DNA from: Streptantibioticus parmotrematis
GTDB taxonomy: Bacteria > Actinomycetota > Actinomycetes > Streptomycetales > Streptomycetaceae
NCBI RefSeq assembly: GCF_019890615.1
Contig: NZ_JAINVZ010000016.1
Span: 117,719-181,718, forward strand
DNA length: 64,000 nt
Reading direction: 5' to 3'
Shown here: positions 18,016 to 27,537 of the stretch, one piece after another
Numbering within the stretch: the stretch's first letter is position 1
Layout: each line of letters opens with the position of its first letter
Made by a program: the position numbers and the translations under genes
Notes under the pieces: model-generated
Told to the model about the DNA's origin: nothing
Databases searched by the model: none
The model's input: only the letters and a program-made list of their open reading frames with translations

Positions 18016-19407
18016 TCAGCCGCGCCCCGACACCCGGTCCGCCGCCCGCGCCACCGGGTCCGTCTGCGCGCTGTACGCGTCCAGTTCGCGGCGGTCGGCC
18101 AGCCGGTAGGCGGCGTACAGGCCGTGGACGCCCAGCCAGCGCAGCGGCTCCGGCTCCCAGCGCCGCACCCGGTGGCCCACCCAGGGCAGGGCCGTCAGCT
18201 CCGTCGGCCCGGCCTGCCCGGAGTCCAGCCGCACCAGGTCCCGCAGCGTGCGCGCCGCCAGGTTGGCGGTCGCCACGCCGCTGCCCACGTAGCCGCCCGC
18301 CCAGCCGAGGCCCGTCGCCCGGTCCAGCTCGACGCTCGCGCACCAGTCGCGCGGCACGCCCAGCACACCCGACCACGCGTGGTCGATCGCCACGCCCGCG
18401 GTCGCCGGGAAGAACCGCACCAGGATCTCCCGCAGCGCCTCGACGGTGGCCGCCTGCGTGCGTCCGTCGTTGTCGGTGCGCGAGCCGTAGCGGTACGGCA
18501 CCCCGCGCCCGCCCAGCGCGATCCGGTCGTCGGCGGTGCGCTGGGCGTACATGTAGGCGTGCGCCATGTCGCCGAGGGTCTCGCGGCCCTGCCAGCCGAT
18601 GGTCTCCCAGACCTCCTTCGGCAGCGGCTCGGTGGCGATCATGGAGGAGTTCATCGGCAGCCAGGACCGCTTCTGGCCCTTGAGCGCCGCCGTGAACCCC
18701 TCCGTGCAGCGCAGCACGTACGGCGCCCGCACCGTCCCGTACGGCGTGACCGCGTGCTTGGGCCTGATCTCGGTGACCGGGGTCGACTCGTGGATCACCA
18801 CGCCCAGCTCCTCCACCGCCCGGGCCAGCCCCTGCACCAGCTTCACCGGGTGGATCCGCGCGCCGTGCGGCGTCCACGAACCGCCGACCGTGCCCGCCAC
18901 CCGGATCCGCTCGGCCGTCTCGCGCGCCCCCAGCAGCAGCCGGTCGGTCTCCCCGAACGCCGCCTCCGCCTCGTGGAACGCCTTCAGCCTGCTCAACTGC
19001 GCCGGGGTGTAGGCGACTTCGAGCACCCCGCCCTTGTGGACGTCGGCGTCGACGCCCTCCTCCTCGGCGACCCGGATCACCTCGTCCACGGTCTCGTTCA
19101 TCGCCCGCTGGAGGGCGACCGCCGCGTCGTGGCCGTGCAGCTTCGCGTAGCGTTCGCGGCCCGCGATGCCGTTGTAGAGCCAGCCGCCGTTGCGCCCGGA
19201 GGCGCCGTAACCGCAGAACTTCCGCTCCAGCACGGTGATCCGCAGGAACGGCACCGCCTTCTTCAGGTAGTACGCCGTCCACAGCCCGGTGTAGCCGCCG
19301 CCGACCACGCACACGTCGGCCGAGATGTCCCCGGGCAGCGGCTCACGCGGCACGGGGACGCCGGTGTCCGCGTACCAGAAGGAGATGCCGCCGTTGACGG
19401 TCGTCAT
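18016..19407 (-). CDS. DadA-type FAD-dependent oxidoreductase
   Basis: A 463-residue flavoprotein of the glycine/D-amino-acid oxidase family. The N-terminal Rossmann motif is ADVCVVGGGYTGLWTAYYLKK, followed by LERKFCGYGASGRNGGW, where many relatives attach or bind FAD. The C-terminal FAD contact is GLGWAGGYVGSGVATANLAAR. Such enzymes oxidise amines or amino acids; the substrate is unknown. The ATG at 19407 (MTTVNGGISFWY) is preferred over an ATG 30 codons upstream, because the extra N terminus lacks family features. The neighbours suggest no pathway. Confidence 0.88.
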   Translation of the reverse strand: MTTVNGGISFWYADTGVPVPREPLPGDISADVCVVGGGYTGLWTAYYLKKAVPFLRITVLERKFCGYGASGRNGGWLYNGIAGRERYAKLHGHDAAVALQRAMNETVDEVIRVAEEEGVDADVHKGGVLEVAYTPAQLSRLKAFHEAEAAFGETDRLLLGARETAERIRVAGTVGGSWTPHGARIHPVKLVQGLARAVEELGVVIHESTPVTEIRPKHAVTPYGTVRAPYVLRCTEGFTAALKGQKRSWLPMNSSMIATEPLPKEVWETIGWQGRETLGDMAHAYMYAQRTADDRIALGGRGVPYRYGSRTDNDGRTQAATVEALREILVRFFPATAGVAIDHAWSGVLGVPRDWCASVELDRATGLGWAGGYVGSGVATANLAARTLRDLVRLDSGQAGPTELTALPWVGHRVRRWEPEPLRWLGVHGLYAAYRLADRRELDAYSAQTDPVARAADRVSGRG

Positions 19408-19562
19408 GGGATGCCCCTGCGTCGAGTCGCGACCGGTGCGCACACCGGTGAAGCTGCTGGTGGGCGGGACGTTACTGCCCTGCCGCGGGCCCGGCAACGG
19501 TCAACCTGTCAGGATCGGGCGCCGATCCGGACACCGCCGCCGGGACCGCTAGAGTGCGGCGG

Positions 19563-20246
19563 GTGACGGACGAGACGCCGGACGCCGCCGGGCCGCGCGA
19601 CGCGGACACCGAGCTGCGCGAGACCCGGGACGAACTGGTACAGACCGCCCGGCGGACCGCCGAGGAAGGGCTGGTGGTCGGCACTTCGGGCAACGTCTCC
19701 GCCCGGGTCGGCGACCTGGTGCTGGTCACCCCGACCGGCGTCCCCTACGACCGGCTCGGCCCGGACGACCTGCTCGCCGTCGACCTGGACGGCGGGATCC
19801 GCGCCGGACGGCTGCGGCCCACCAGCGAACTGCCGCTGCACCTGGCGGTCTACCGCGCCACCGACGCCCGCGCCGTCGTGCACACCCACGCCCCGCACGC
19901 CACCGCCGTCTCCACCCTCGTGGCCGAACTGCCCGCTGTCCACTACATGTGCGCCGCGCTCGGCGGACCGGTCAGGGTCGCCGAGTACGCCACGTACGGC
20001 ACCGGGGACCTGGCCCGCGCGGTGCTGACCGCGCTGCGCGACCGCACCGGGTGCCTGATGCGCAACCACGGCACCCTGGTGCACGCCTCCACCCTGCGCC
20101 GCGCCTTCGACGACACCGCGCAACTGGAGTGGATGTGCCGCGTCTGGCTGCTGGCCTCCGCCGCCGGGACGCCCGCGGTGCTGCCCCCGCAGGAGATCGA
20201 CCGCGTCGTCGAGCGGCTGCGCGGCTACGGCCAGCCCGGAGCCTGA
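19563..20246 (+). CDS. Class II aldolase/adducin family protein
   Basis: A zinc-dependent class II aldolase fold of about 227 residues. Motifs: EEGLVVGTSGNVSARVGD (substrate-phosphate loop), TSELPLHLAVYR, VVHTHAPHATAVS (two zinc His), and LMRNHGTLVHA (third His). Relatives cleave or epimerise sugar phosphates such as fuculose- or ribulose-phosphate; the specificity here is unknown. TAGAGT at 19550-19555 lies 7 nt before the GTG at 19563, so I choose that start and a leaderless mRNA over the GTG at 19554. Confidence 0.9.
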   Translation: MTDETPDAAGPRDADTELRETRDELVQTARRTAEEGLVVGTSGNVSARVGDLVLVTPTGVPYDRLGPDDLLAVDLDGGIRAGRLRPTSELPLHLAVYRATDARAVVHTHAPHATAVSTLVAELPAVHYMCAALGGPVRVAEYATYGTGDLARAVLTALRDRTGCLMRNHGTLVHASTLRRAFDDTAQLEWMCRVWLLASAAGTPAVLPPQEIDRVVERLRGYGQPGA

Positions 20247-20327
20247 CCGACCCGGACCGCGCCGCCCGCTCACCCGACCGGGCCCGCCCACTGGTGTACG
20301 CGCCCGAAGACGCCGACACTGGGAGGG

Positions 20328-21446
20328 ATGCGCATCCGTGTAGCGGCCACCGTCGCCGCATCATGTGTGGGTGCCGGCGCGGCCGCGGTGGCGGCGGGCC
20401 GGTACGCGTCGGGCCTCGCGCTCAGGCCCCGCCCCGACGTCTCCCTCGACGGCTCCGGCGAGAGCCTCACCGTCCACGAGGTCACCGGCGACCGGGTCAC
20501 CCTCACCCGCTCCCTCGCCTCGGCCCGCCCCGGCCTGCTGGGCCTGACCGGCGCCCACTGCCACGCCGCCGTCGGCGACGTGCTGGCCACCGCGCCCGCG
20601 AGCGTCACCCGCCGCCTGGAACGCGTGCAGTACGGCACCCTGGAGCCCGGCGAGCGGGTACGGCTGACCCCGCAGGTGTACGCGGTCGACCCGCGCGAGG
20701 CGCTGGGCCTGGAGTACGCCGACGACCGCGTCGAGGGCGAACTCGGGCCGCTGCCCGCGTGGTTCGTCCCCGGCGCCCGCGCCACCTGGGTGATCGCCGT
20801 GCACGGCCTGGGCACCACCAGGGAACACCCGATGGTCGTGCTGCCCCTGCTGTACCGGCTCAAGTTCCCCGTGCTGCACGTCAGCTACCGCAATGACCCC
20901 GGCGCCCCCAAGTCGCCCGACGGCATCGGGCACCTCGGCGACACCGAGTGGCGCGACGTGGACGCCGCCGTCCGGCACGCCGTGCGCTACGGGGCCGAGC
21001 ACGTCGTCCTGTACGGCTGGTCGACCGGCGCCTCCATGGCGCTGCGGGTCGCCGACCACTCCCCGCTGCGCGACAGGATCACCGGCCTGGTGCTGGACTC
21101 GCCGGTGCTCGACTGGCAGGCAGTGGTCCGCGCGGTGGCACGCGAGCGCGGCATGCCCCAGGCGCTGCTGCCGCTCGCCACCCGGGCCGCCGCGGGCCGC
21201 ACCGGACTGCACGCCGAGCGGCTCACCGGCTCCGCCGACCCGGCCCGGCTGCGTCTGCCGGTCCTCCTCGCGCACGGCCCCGGCGACACCGTCTCGCCGT
21301 ACCGTGCGAGCCTGGAGTTCGCCCGGCGGCGGCCGGATCTGGTCACCCTGCACACCGTGCCGCGCGCCGGGCACCAGGAGATGTGGAACGTGGCACCGGA
21401 AGGCTACGAGGAGGCGCTGCGGCGCTTCCTCACCCCGCTGATGTGA
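20328..21446 (+). CDS. Alpha/beta hydrolase with N-terminal membrane anchor
   Basis: A 372-residue protein. The first 24 residues (MRIRVAATVAASCVGAGAAA...) form a hydrophobic segment that could be an uncleaved anchor or signal peptide. The hydrolase core has WVIAVHGLGTTREHP (oxyanion region), LYGWSTGASMAL with the nucleophilic Ser in G-x-S-x-G, LLAHGPGDTVSPY with the likely Asp, and RAGHQEMWN with the catalytic His. The substrate is unknown. GGGAGGG directly before the ATG could act as a ribosome binding site; GACACT 7 nt upstream could be an imperfect -10. It lies 81 bp after the aldolase gene. Confidence 0.87.
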   Translation: MRIRVAATVAASCVGAGAAAVAAGRYASGLALRPRPDVSLDGSGESLTVHEVTGDRVTLTRSLASARPGLLGLTGAHCHAAVGDVLATAPASVTRRLERVQYGTLEPGERVRLTPQVYAVDPREALGLEYADDRVEGELGPLPAWFVPGARATWVIAVHGLGTTREHPMVVLPLLYRLKFPVLHVSYRNDPGAPKSPDGIGHLGDTEWRDVDAAVRHAVRYGAEHVVLYGWSTGASMALRVADHSPLRDRITGLVLDSPVLDWQAVVRAVARERGMPQALLPLATRAAAGRTGLHAERLTGSADPARLRLPVLLAHGPGDTVSPYRASLEFARRRPDLVTLHTVPRAGHQEMWNVAPEGYEEALRRFLTPLM

Positions 21447-21580
21447 GGCCGACGCGCGGCGCGCACCCGGCCGAGGGGCCCGCCCGCACGGCGAAGCGGA
21501 GCGCGTCGCGGGGGCTCGCGGCGCGCGACCGGACGCACGCTCGTTTGGGAATCCGGGGGCTCACCCGTAAGACTTCTCCT

Positions 21581-22945
21581 GTGACGTCCCGTTCCCAGCG
21601 TGACACCAGGCTCCGGTTGGTCGACGACAAGCCGATCGCGGCTGTGCGCAGGGCCGCGTCGGCCCGCCGCACCGGGCCGCCCCGTCCGCCCGAGGGCACC
21701 CCCGGGTCCGCCGAACTCGCCGCCAGGGCGCGGGCGGTGCTCGCCGACGCGGTGCGCCTCGCCCGCTGGGCCGACGGACGCGTCCGCCACCCCGCGCCGA
21801 ACGGCGCCCTGCCCGCCGATTCGCTCCAACAGGCCGCCTCGGCAACGAAGTTGACGGAGGATCAGGCGCGGGCGGCATGGGACAGGGCGCGGCTGGCCGG
21901 ACTGGTCGAGCTGTACGACGGCACCGCCCGCCCCGGCTGGCGGCTGCGTGCCTGGGACCGCGACGACACCGCGGCGCTGCGCGGCTGGGTCGCCCTCTTC
22001 GACGCCTGGTCGCTGTGCCACCTCGCGCCCGCCGACGCCGACCCCTCCCTCGTCGCCGAGGTCATCGAAGCCGCCCCGCAGCTGCTGTCGCTGCTCCACC
22101 TGTCCTCAGGACCGGTCGCCGTACCGGTCCTGCTGGACCTGCTGCGCCAGCGCGTCGCCGAACTGCGCACCGAACGCCACGAGCCGCCCGCCGACGACCC
22201 CGCGGGCACCGCCGACCCGCTCGCCGCGCTGCTGGGGTGGACGCTGGACGCGCTGGTCGCCGTCGGCGCGCTGCGGCCCAGAGCGGACGAGAGAGCCGAC
22301 GTGGCGCTCACCGCGCTGGGCAACTGGGCGGTGTGGGTCAAGCTGGAGCAGATCTGCGTGGCCGCCCAGGGCCCGGCCGGCCACATCGAGCAGTCCGCCG
22401 AGGACCTGCTGCGCGCCTGCGCCCAGTACTCGCCCGGCCCCGCCCGCGTCGAGTACAAGGCGTGGCTGGCCGCCCGCCCGGTCCGCGCGGCCGTCGGCGA
22501 ACTCCTGGAGGTGGCCCGCGGCGACGACCCACTACTGCGCGGGCTGGCCTTCGAGGCGCTGCGCACGGTGGGCGCGCCCGCCGAGCCCGCGGTGCGCTCG
22601 GTGACCGGAGAACCGGTCCTGCGCCCGTACGCGCTGCTGTGGCTCGCAGAACAAGAGGGCAGCGAGCCGGACGAACAGGCCGCGCTGCTCACCCGCGAGG
22701 AGGCCACCTGGCTGTGGGTGGACACCGCCGCCGCTGTCGCCGACCACGGCGAGAGCCATCTGCTCGTCGGCCACCTGGAGACCGCCGTGCAGGACTCGCT
22801 GCCCAGCCTGCTGGACGAGGTGCGCGCCACCGGCCACCCGCGCACCGTCCAGGTCCTGGTGGCGCTGGCCTCCGCGCACCCCGACCCGGCGCTGGCCAAG
22901 GCCGTGCGGCGCGCGGCCTTCGAGGTGCACCGCGGCGGGGAGTGA
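21581..22945 (+). CDS. Conserved hypothetical protein, mainly helical
   Basis: A 454-residue protein starting with GTG (VTSRSQRDTRLRLVDDKPIA). After an Arg/Pro-rich N-terminal 45 residues, the chain is predicted by eye to be alpha-helical, with repeated Leu/Ala amphipathic segments and frequent Trp (ALFDAWSLCHLAP, LLGWTLDALVAVGAL, EEATWLWVDTAAAV). No catalytic motif, signal peptide or membrane span is evident. I do not recognise a named domain. It could be a helical-repeat scaffold. TAAGAC ends 7 nt before the GTG, so the transcript may be leaderless. The shared strand with the ABC-F gene downstream does not by itself show a shared role. Confidence 0.8.
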   Translation: MTSRSQRDTRLRLVDDKPIAAVRRAASARRTGPPRPPEGTPGSAELAARARAVLADAVRLARWADGRVRHPAPNGALPADSLQQAASATKLTEDQARAAWDRARLAGLVELYDGTARPGWRLRAWDRDDTAALRGWVALFDAWSLCHLAPADADPSLVAEVIEAAPQLLSLLHLSSGPVAVPVLLDLLRQRVAELRTERHEPPADDPAGTADPLAALLGWTLDALVAVGALRPRADERADVALTALGNWAVWVKLEQICVAAQGPAGHIEQSAEDLLRACAQYSPGPARVEYKAWLAARPVRAAVGELLEVARGDDPLLRGLAFEALRTVGAPAEPAVRSVTGEPVLRPYALLWLAEQEGSEPDEQAALLTREEATWLWVDTAAAVADHGESHLLVGHLETAVQDSLPSLLDEVRATGHPRTVQVLVALASAHPDPALAKAVRRAAFEVHRGGE

Positions 22946-23018
22946 GGAGCGCCGGGCCGGTCCCGGCGCGGGGGACCGGGGCGCCGCCGCGCGGGCAAAA
23001 CGGTTTGCGGGGCCCCGG

Positions 23019-23031
23019 TAGACTGCCTCCC
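23019..23031 (+). promoter_or_regulatory. -10 element for a leaderless transcript of the leader ORF and ABC-F gene
   Basis: TAGACT at 23019-23024 is followed by exactly 7 nt and then the ATG of the leader ORF, so transcription probably starts at that ATG. No clear -35 is visible 16-18 bp upstream. Confidence 0.6.
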
Positions 23032-23055
23032 ATGGCAGTACTTCTCACGGATTAG
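23032..23055 (+). CDS. 7-codon leader ORF (MAVLLTD) upstream of the ABC-F gene
   Basis: ATG GCA GTA CTT CTC ACG GAT TAG encodes MAVLLTD. There is no ribosome binding site, but a well-placed -10 hexamer makes it the probable 5' end of the mRNA. It ends 91 bp before the ABC-F start. Its stop codon overlaps the left arm of an 8-bp inverted repeat that could sequester the region before the ABC-F gene. Short leaders of this kind are known from antibiotic-inducible ABC-F and erm genes, where ribosome stalling switches RNA structure. That role here is inference. Confidence 0.55.
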   Translation: MAVLLTD

Positions 23056-23123
23056 ACGGCGGCGAAGCGGGCCAGGCCCCGCGCACCCCGCGCCACGCGC
23101 GCACCCCCTTCCAGTCCGCCGTC
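23055..23123 (+). promoter_or_regulatory. Possible attenuator structure between leader ORF and ABC-F gene
   Basis: GACGGCGG (23055-23062) pairs perfectly with CCGCCGTC (23116-23123), enclosing an inner GCGGG/CCCGC hairpin (23067-23082). The right arm ends 23 nt before the GTG. Together with the leader ORF this looks like a ribosome-sensing 5' leader. Confidence 0.45.
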
Positions 23124-23146
23124 CACCATGCCCTGGAGTTCCTTCC

Positions 23147-24745
<1,599 letters not shown>

Positions 24746-25166
24746 CGCCCCGCGCCGCCCTTCTCCCGTCCACCTCCGGCCGTCCCCGACCGCCGCCCGC
24801 AGCGGCGGCGGGGCCGGTCCGTCAGCCTGATGGATCATTCGGCCGACGGTTGATCCTTCATCTGCGTGAGCCGGGCTGGTACCCGGGTTGACGCGGAACC
24901 GATTGTCGTCAAGTCGACTCACCGATCAGTGCCGACCCGCCCTCGTGGTCCTTACTCACCGTGATGACCAGCGCTTTCGCGAACGCCGGGACAGAGCCGC
25001 AGAAACGTCACAGCGCGAAAACCGGGCGTGCGGTGTGCTTCACCCCGCGCGCCCGCTCCCGCACGCCGCCGATGTTGTTTCACAGGTCTTGTCGAATGGG
25101 TGGCCAGGAAGCACGGTAGGGGTGATCATGAGAGTCACAGAGCGCACTTCCCTGGAGGAGGCACGG
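24746..25166. promoter_or_regulatory. Upstream region of gbn with ABC-F terminator
   Basis: No gene is visible in this 421-bp gap. At 24784-24813 a hairpin (CCGCCGC/GCGGCGG with an outer CCCC/GGGG) probably terminates the ABC-F transcript. Four GATC tetramers occur (24833, 24852, 24924, 25124), which matters because Gbn binds GATC. A TTGACG...CGTCAA inverted repeat lies near 24888-24912. A possible gbn promoter is TTGTCG, 17 bp, CACGGT (about 25089-25117), giving a leader of roughly 40 nt. Confidence 0.5.
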
Positions 25167-25388
25167 GTGGCCGAGACTCTGAAGAAGGGCAGCCGGGTGA
25201 CCGGCTCCGCGCGCGAGAAGCTCGCGGCTGACCTCAAGAAGAAGTACGACTCCGGTGCGAGTATCCGGGCGCTGGCCGAGGAGACCGGCCGTTCCTACGG
25301 ATTCGTCCACCGGATGCTCAGCGAGTCCGGCGTGACTCTGCGCGGTCGCGGCGGAGCGACACGGGGCAAGAAGGCGGCATCAGTCTGA
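25167..25388 (+). CDS. gbn: Gbn-like GATC-binding nucleoid-associated protein
   Basis: A 73-residue basic protein with a single helix-turn-helix (KKKYDSGASIRALAEETGRSYGFVHRMLSESG) and an Arg/Gly/Lys-rich tail. It matches my memory of S. coelicolor SCO1839, described as Gbn, a nucleoid-associated protein that recognises GATC and affects development and antibiotic production. The GTG at 25167 is preferred because GGAGGAG sits 7-8 nt upstream; the in-frame ATG at 25128 would add 13 non-conserved residues. Identity is high for the family; regulatory effects in this strain are inferred. Confidence 0.88.
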   Translation: MAETLKKGSRVTGSAREKLAADLKKKYDSGASIRALAEETGRSYGFVHRMLSESGVTLRGRGGATRGKKAASV

Positions 25389-25442
25389 CCTGACCCACCG
25401 GGCCCGGCGGCCCGTCGTCCGCCGGAGCGCAATGCGACACGC

Positions 25443-25458
25443 ACGGCACGCGTGCCGT
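25443..25458. repeat. Perfect 16-bp palindrome
   Basis: ACGGCACGCGTGCCGT is its own reverse complement, lying 55 bp beyond the gbn stop. It has no loop, so it suits a protein binding site better than a terminator. Confidence 0.8.
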
Positions 25459-25599
25459 CGTGAGCGCGGTGCGTGCGGACGCCCCCGCGCCGGGTACGCC
25501 TCGGCGGCGGGGGTGCGGGGCCCTGTGGGGCTTGGCCGGGTGCGCGTCCGTCCGCCCCTGCGTGGAACTCCCGCGCCGCCGCGTGGGCGTATCGCTCAC

Positions 25600-25662
25600 C
25601 TGCCCGTCGCCCGGTGCGCGTTTCTGCCCGTCGCCCGGGCCGCGTTTCTGCCCGTCGCCCGG
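25600..25662. repeat. 24-nt tandem repeat, three copies
   Basis: The 15-nt core CTGCCCGTCGCCCGG begins at 25600, 25624 and 25648, exactly 24 nt apart, with related flanks (CGCGTTT). The exact multiple of three gives repeated peptides in every frame, but no frame has a credible start or codon pattern. Confidence 0.85.
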
Positions 25663-25764
25663 GCGTGCGCTCGTCGGCGGCCTGGGCCGGACACCGCGAC
25701 GGGTGCGCCTGTCCGCGTGGCGCGGGAATCGGTACCCGGCCGGACGCTCCAGTGGGCGAGTGGT

Positions 25765-25793
25765 TACTGTTCGGTTCATTACCGACCGGTAAT
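25765..25793 (+). promoter_or_regulatory. Promoter and TetR-like operator of the crotonase gene
   Basis: TACTGT (25765-25770) is a plausible -10. Just downstream is ATTACC-GACC-GGTAAT (25778-25793), a perfect inverted repeat with a 4-nt spacer, positioned to block transcription. The shape resembles operators of TetR-type fatty-acid regulators; no regulator gene is adjacent. Confidence 0.55.
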
Positions 25794-25821
25794 CCCGTCT
25801 GTGCCCGCCCGGAGGTGCCCG

Positions 25822-26634
25822 ATGTCCGACCCCACCACCGCCACGTCCACCGGACCGCTGCTCGACCGGGACGGGGTACGGCTCACCGTCGAGGACGGCG
25901 CGGTCGCCACCATCACCCTGTGCAACCCGGCCAAGCGCAACGCCCAGTCGCCCGCGCTGTGGCGCGCGCTGACCGAGGCCGGCCGCCTGCTGCCGGGCGA
26001 CGTGCGCGTCGTGGTGCTGCGCGGCGAGGGCGTCTCGTTCTCCGCCGGGCTCGACCGGCAGGCGTTCACCCCCGAGGGCTTCGACGGCGAGCCGTCCTTC
26101 CTCGACATGGCGCGCGGCCCCGAGGCGGAACTCGACGCGACGATCGCCGAGTACCAGGAGGCGTTCACCTGGTGGCGCCGGAACGACGTCATCAGCGTCG
26201 CGGCCGTCCAGGGCCACGCCATCGGTGCCGGATTCCAGCTCGCCCTCGCCTGCGACCTGCGGGTCTGCGCGGACGACGTGCAGTTTGCGATGCGCGAGAC
26301 CAGCCTCGGCCTGGTGCCCGACCTGGCCGGGACCAAGCCGCTGACCGACCTGGTCGGCTACGCCCGCGCCCTGGAGATCTGTGCCACCGGCCGCTTCGTG
26401 CGCGCCGAGGAGGCCGAGCGCACCGGCCTCGCCAACCTCGTCGTGCCCGCCGCCGACCTGGACGCCGCCGCCCGGGACCTCACCGCCGCCCTGCTCGCCG
26501 CCCCGCGCGACGCGGTCGTGGAGACCAAGGCGCTGCTGCGCGAGGCGTCCACGCGCACGTACGAGGAGCAGCGCGTCGCCGAGCGCGCCGCCCAGGGCCG
26601 CAGGCTGCGGGACCTGGCGGGCCTGGGGGAGTAG
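25822..26634 (+). CDS. Enoyl-CoA hydratase/isomerase (crotonase) family protein
   Basis: A 270-residue crotonase-fold protein. The CoA-binding/oxyanion motifs are SFSAGLDRQAF and GHAIGAGFQLALACDLRVCA. The region MRETSLGLVPDLAGTKPLTDLVG aligns with the segment that carries the catalytic Glu in hydratases, though here it reads Pro-Asp-Leu, so the precise activity (hydratase, isomerase or hydrolase) is open. GGAGG lies 8 nt before the ATG. It is monocistronic and converges on the P10-like gene with 14 bp between stops. Confidence 0.88.
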   Translation: MSDPTTATSTGPLLDRDGVRLTVEDGAVATITLCNPAKRNAQSPALWRALTEAGRLLPGDVRVVVLRGEGVSFSAGLDRQAFTPEGFDGEPSFLDMARGPEAELDATIAEYQEAFTWWRRNDVISVAAVQGHAIGAGFQLALACDLRVCADDVQFAMRETSLGLVPDLAGTKPLTDLVGYARALEICATGRFVRAEEAERTGLANLVVPAADLDAAARDLTAALLAAPRDAVVETKALLREASTRTYEEQRVAERAAQGRRLRDLAGLGE

Positions 26635-26648
26635 CCGGTCCTCCCGGG

Positions 26649-27359
26649 TCAGGCCCGTACGTCCGTGACCACGACCGCGGCCGCCGTCCCGCCGAGGGCG
26701 ACGGCCGCGTCGCGTACCGCCCGCGCCACGTCCAGCGCACGGTAGCCCTCGCGCACGACGACCTCCAGCCGGGTGCCGCCCACCGAGTGGCGCGCGGCCG
26801 AGGCGACGGCGGCGACACCGGGGACCGCGAGCACGGCGGCACGCAACGGGTCCCGCTCCTCGCGCTCCTCGCCCTCACGCGGCGCCACGGGCGTGTCCGC
26901 GTCCCGCGTGGCATCCGCCTCGGGCGCCCCGACCCCCTCCTCCTCGTCCTCCAGAAGGTCGTCGATCCGCAGGTCGATCGCCGCCACGACCAGCCCGACG
27001 TCCCGCAGGGCGCTCGTGGCCAGGGCCTCGCGGACCATCGCGGCCGTGCGTGGCAACGGCCGGGACCGGGTCGCCGCGAACGCCGCCTCGATCCGCAGCG
27101 GCCCCGGCGGCAGCCCGCCCGGAGGCACTGGGGGCACCGGGGGCACCGGAGGAGAGGCACCGTCCCGCGCCGGCCATTCCGCCGGGTCGATCCGCAGGTC
27201 CGCGAGCGCCGCGCCCGGCAAGCCCGCGAGCGCCGCGCGCAGCACCCGTACCGCCGCCCGTTCCGCGATCCACGCCGTGTCCGCCGCGTCGCCCAGCGGC
27301 AGCAGCCTGCCCGGGCCGATCCGCTCACGCACCGCGCCGGTCAGGCCGTCCGTGGCCAT
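26649..27359 (-). CDS. Actinobacterial 'P10-like' protein beside the Asp23 cluster
   Basis: A 236-residue protein of a family that I recall being labelled 'nucleopolyhedrovirus P10 family' in streptomycetes. Two Ala/Arg/Asp-rich segments related to each other flank a Pro-Val-Pro stretch (PPVPPVPPVPPGG, about 80-95) and an acidic segment (DLLEDEEEGVGAPEADATRD). The C-terminal half (VPGVAAVASAARHSVGGTRLEV, YRALDVARAVRDA) resembles an Asp23/Gls24-like fold and could be a degenerate paralogue of the divergent Asp23 genes. Start ATG 27359 has a GGGAGGC site. Function unknown. Confidence 0.72.
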   Translation of the reverse strand: MATDGLTGAVRERIGPGRLLPLGDAADTAWIAERAAVRVLRAALAGLPGAALADLRIDPAEWPARDGASPPVPPVPPVPPGGLPPGPLRIEAAFAATRSRPLPRTAAMVREALATSALRDVGLVVAAIDLRIDDLLEDEEEGVGAPEADATRDADTPVAPREGEEREERDPLRAAVLAVPGVAAVASAARHSVGGTRLEVVVREGYRALDVARAVRDAAVALGGTAAAVVVTDVRA

Positions 27360-27537
27360 CGTCGCCTCCCTCGTCCGACCCGCTCGCCCCTCCATCCTGC
27401 CCCGCCGCGCCGCCGCGATCGCGCGGTCACCTGGTCGGGCGCGGCGGTTGCGCTAACCCCACGCGGGTCCGGGTAGGCGTGCATAGGCTGGACGGGACGC
27501 CTCCGCACGGCCGGACCGACCGGAAGGACGACTGGCG

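Larger units (their letters stand above)
25389..25821. promoter_or_regulatory. Intergenic region with hairpin, palindrome, tandem repeats and operator
   Basis: This 433-bp gap has no convincing gene despite several open frames. In order: hairpin CCGGCGG/CCGCCGG at 25404-25425 (likely gbn terminator); a perfect 16-bp palindrome at 25443-25458; a 24-nt tandem repeat in three copies (25600-25662); and a promoter/operator for the downstream crotonase (25765-25793). Confidence 0.6.

Noticed and set aside
25600..25662. CRISPR array
   Set aside because: The 24-nt units are directly adjacent with no unique spacers and no cas genes are present.
25432..25821. N-terminal extension of the crotonase, with repeated LPVAR-like peptides
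   Set aside because: The repeats read equally openly in all three frames, the palindrome and operator lie inside, and the true ATG at 25822 has a good ribosome binding site.
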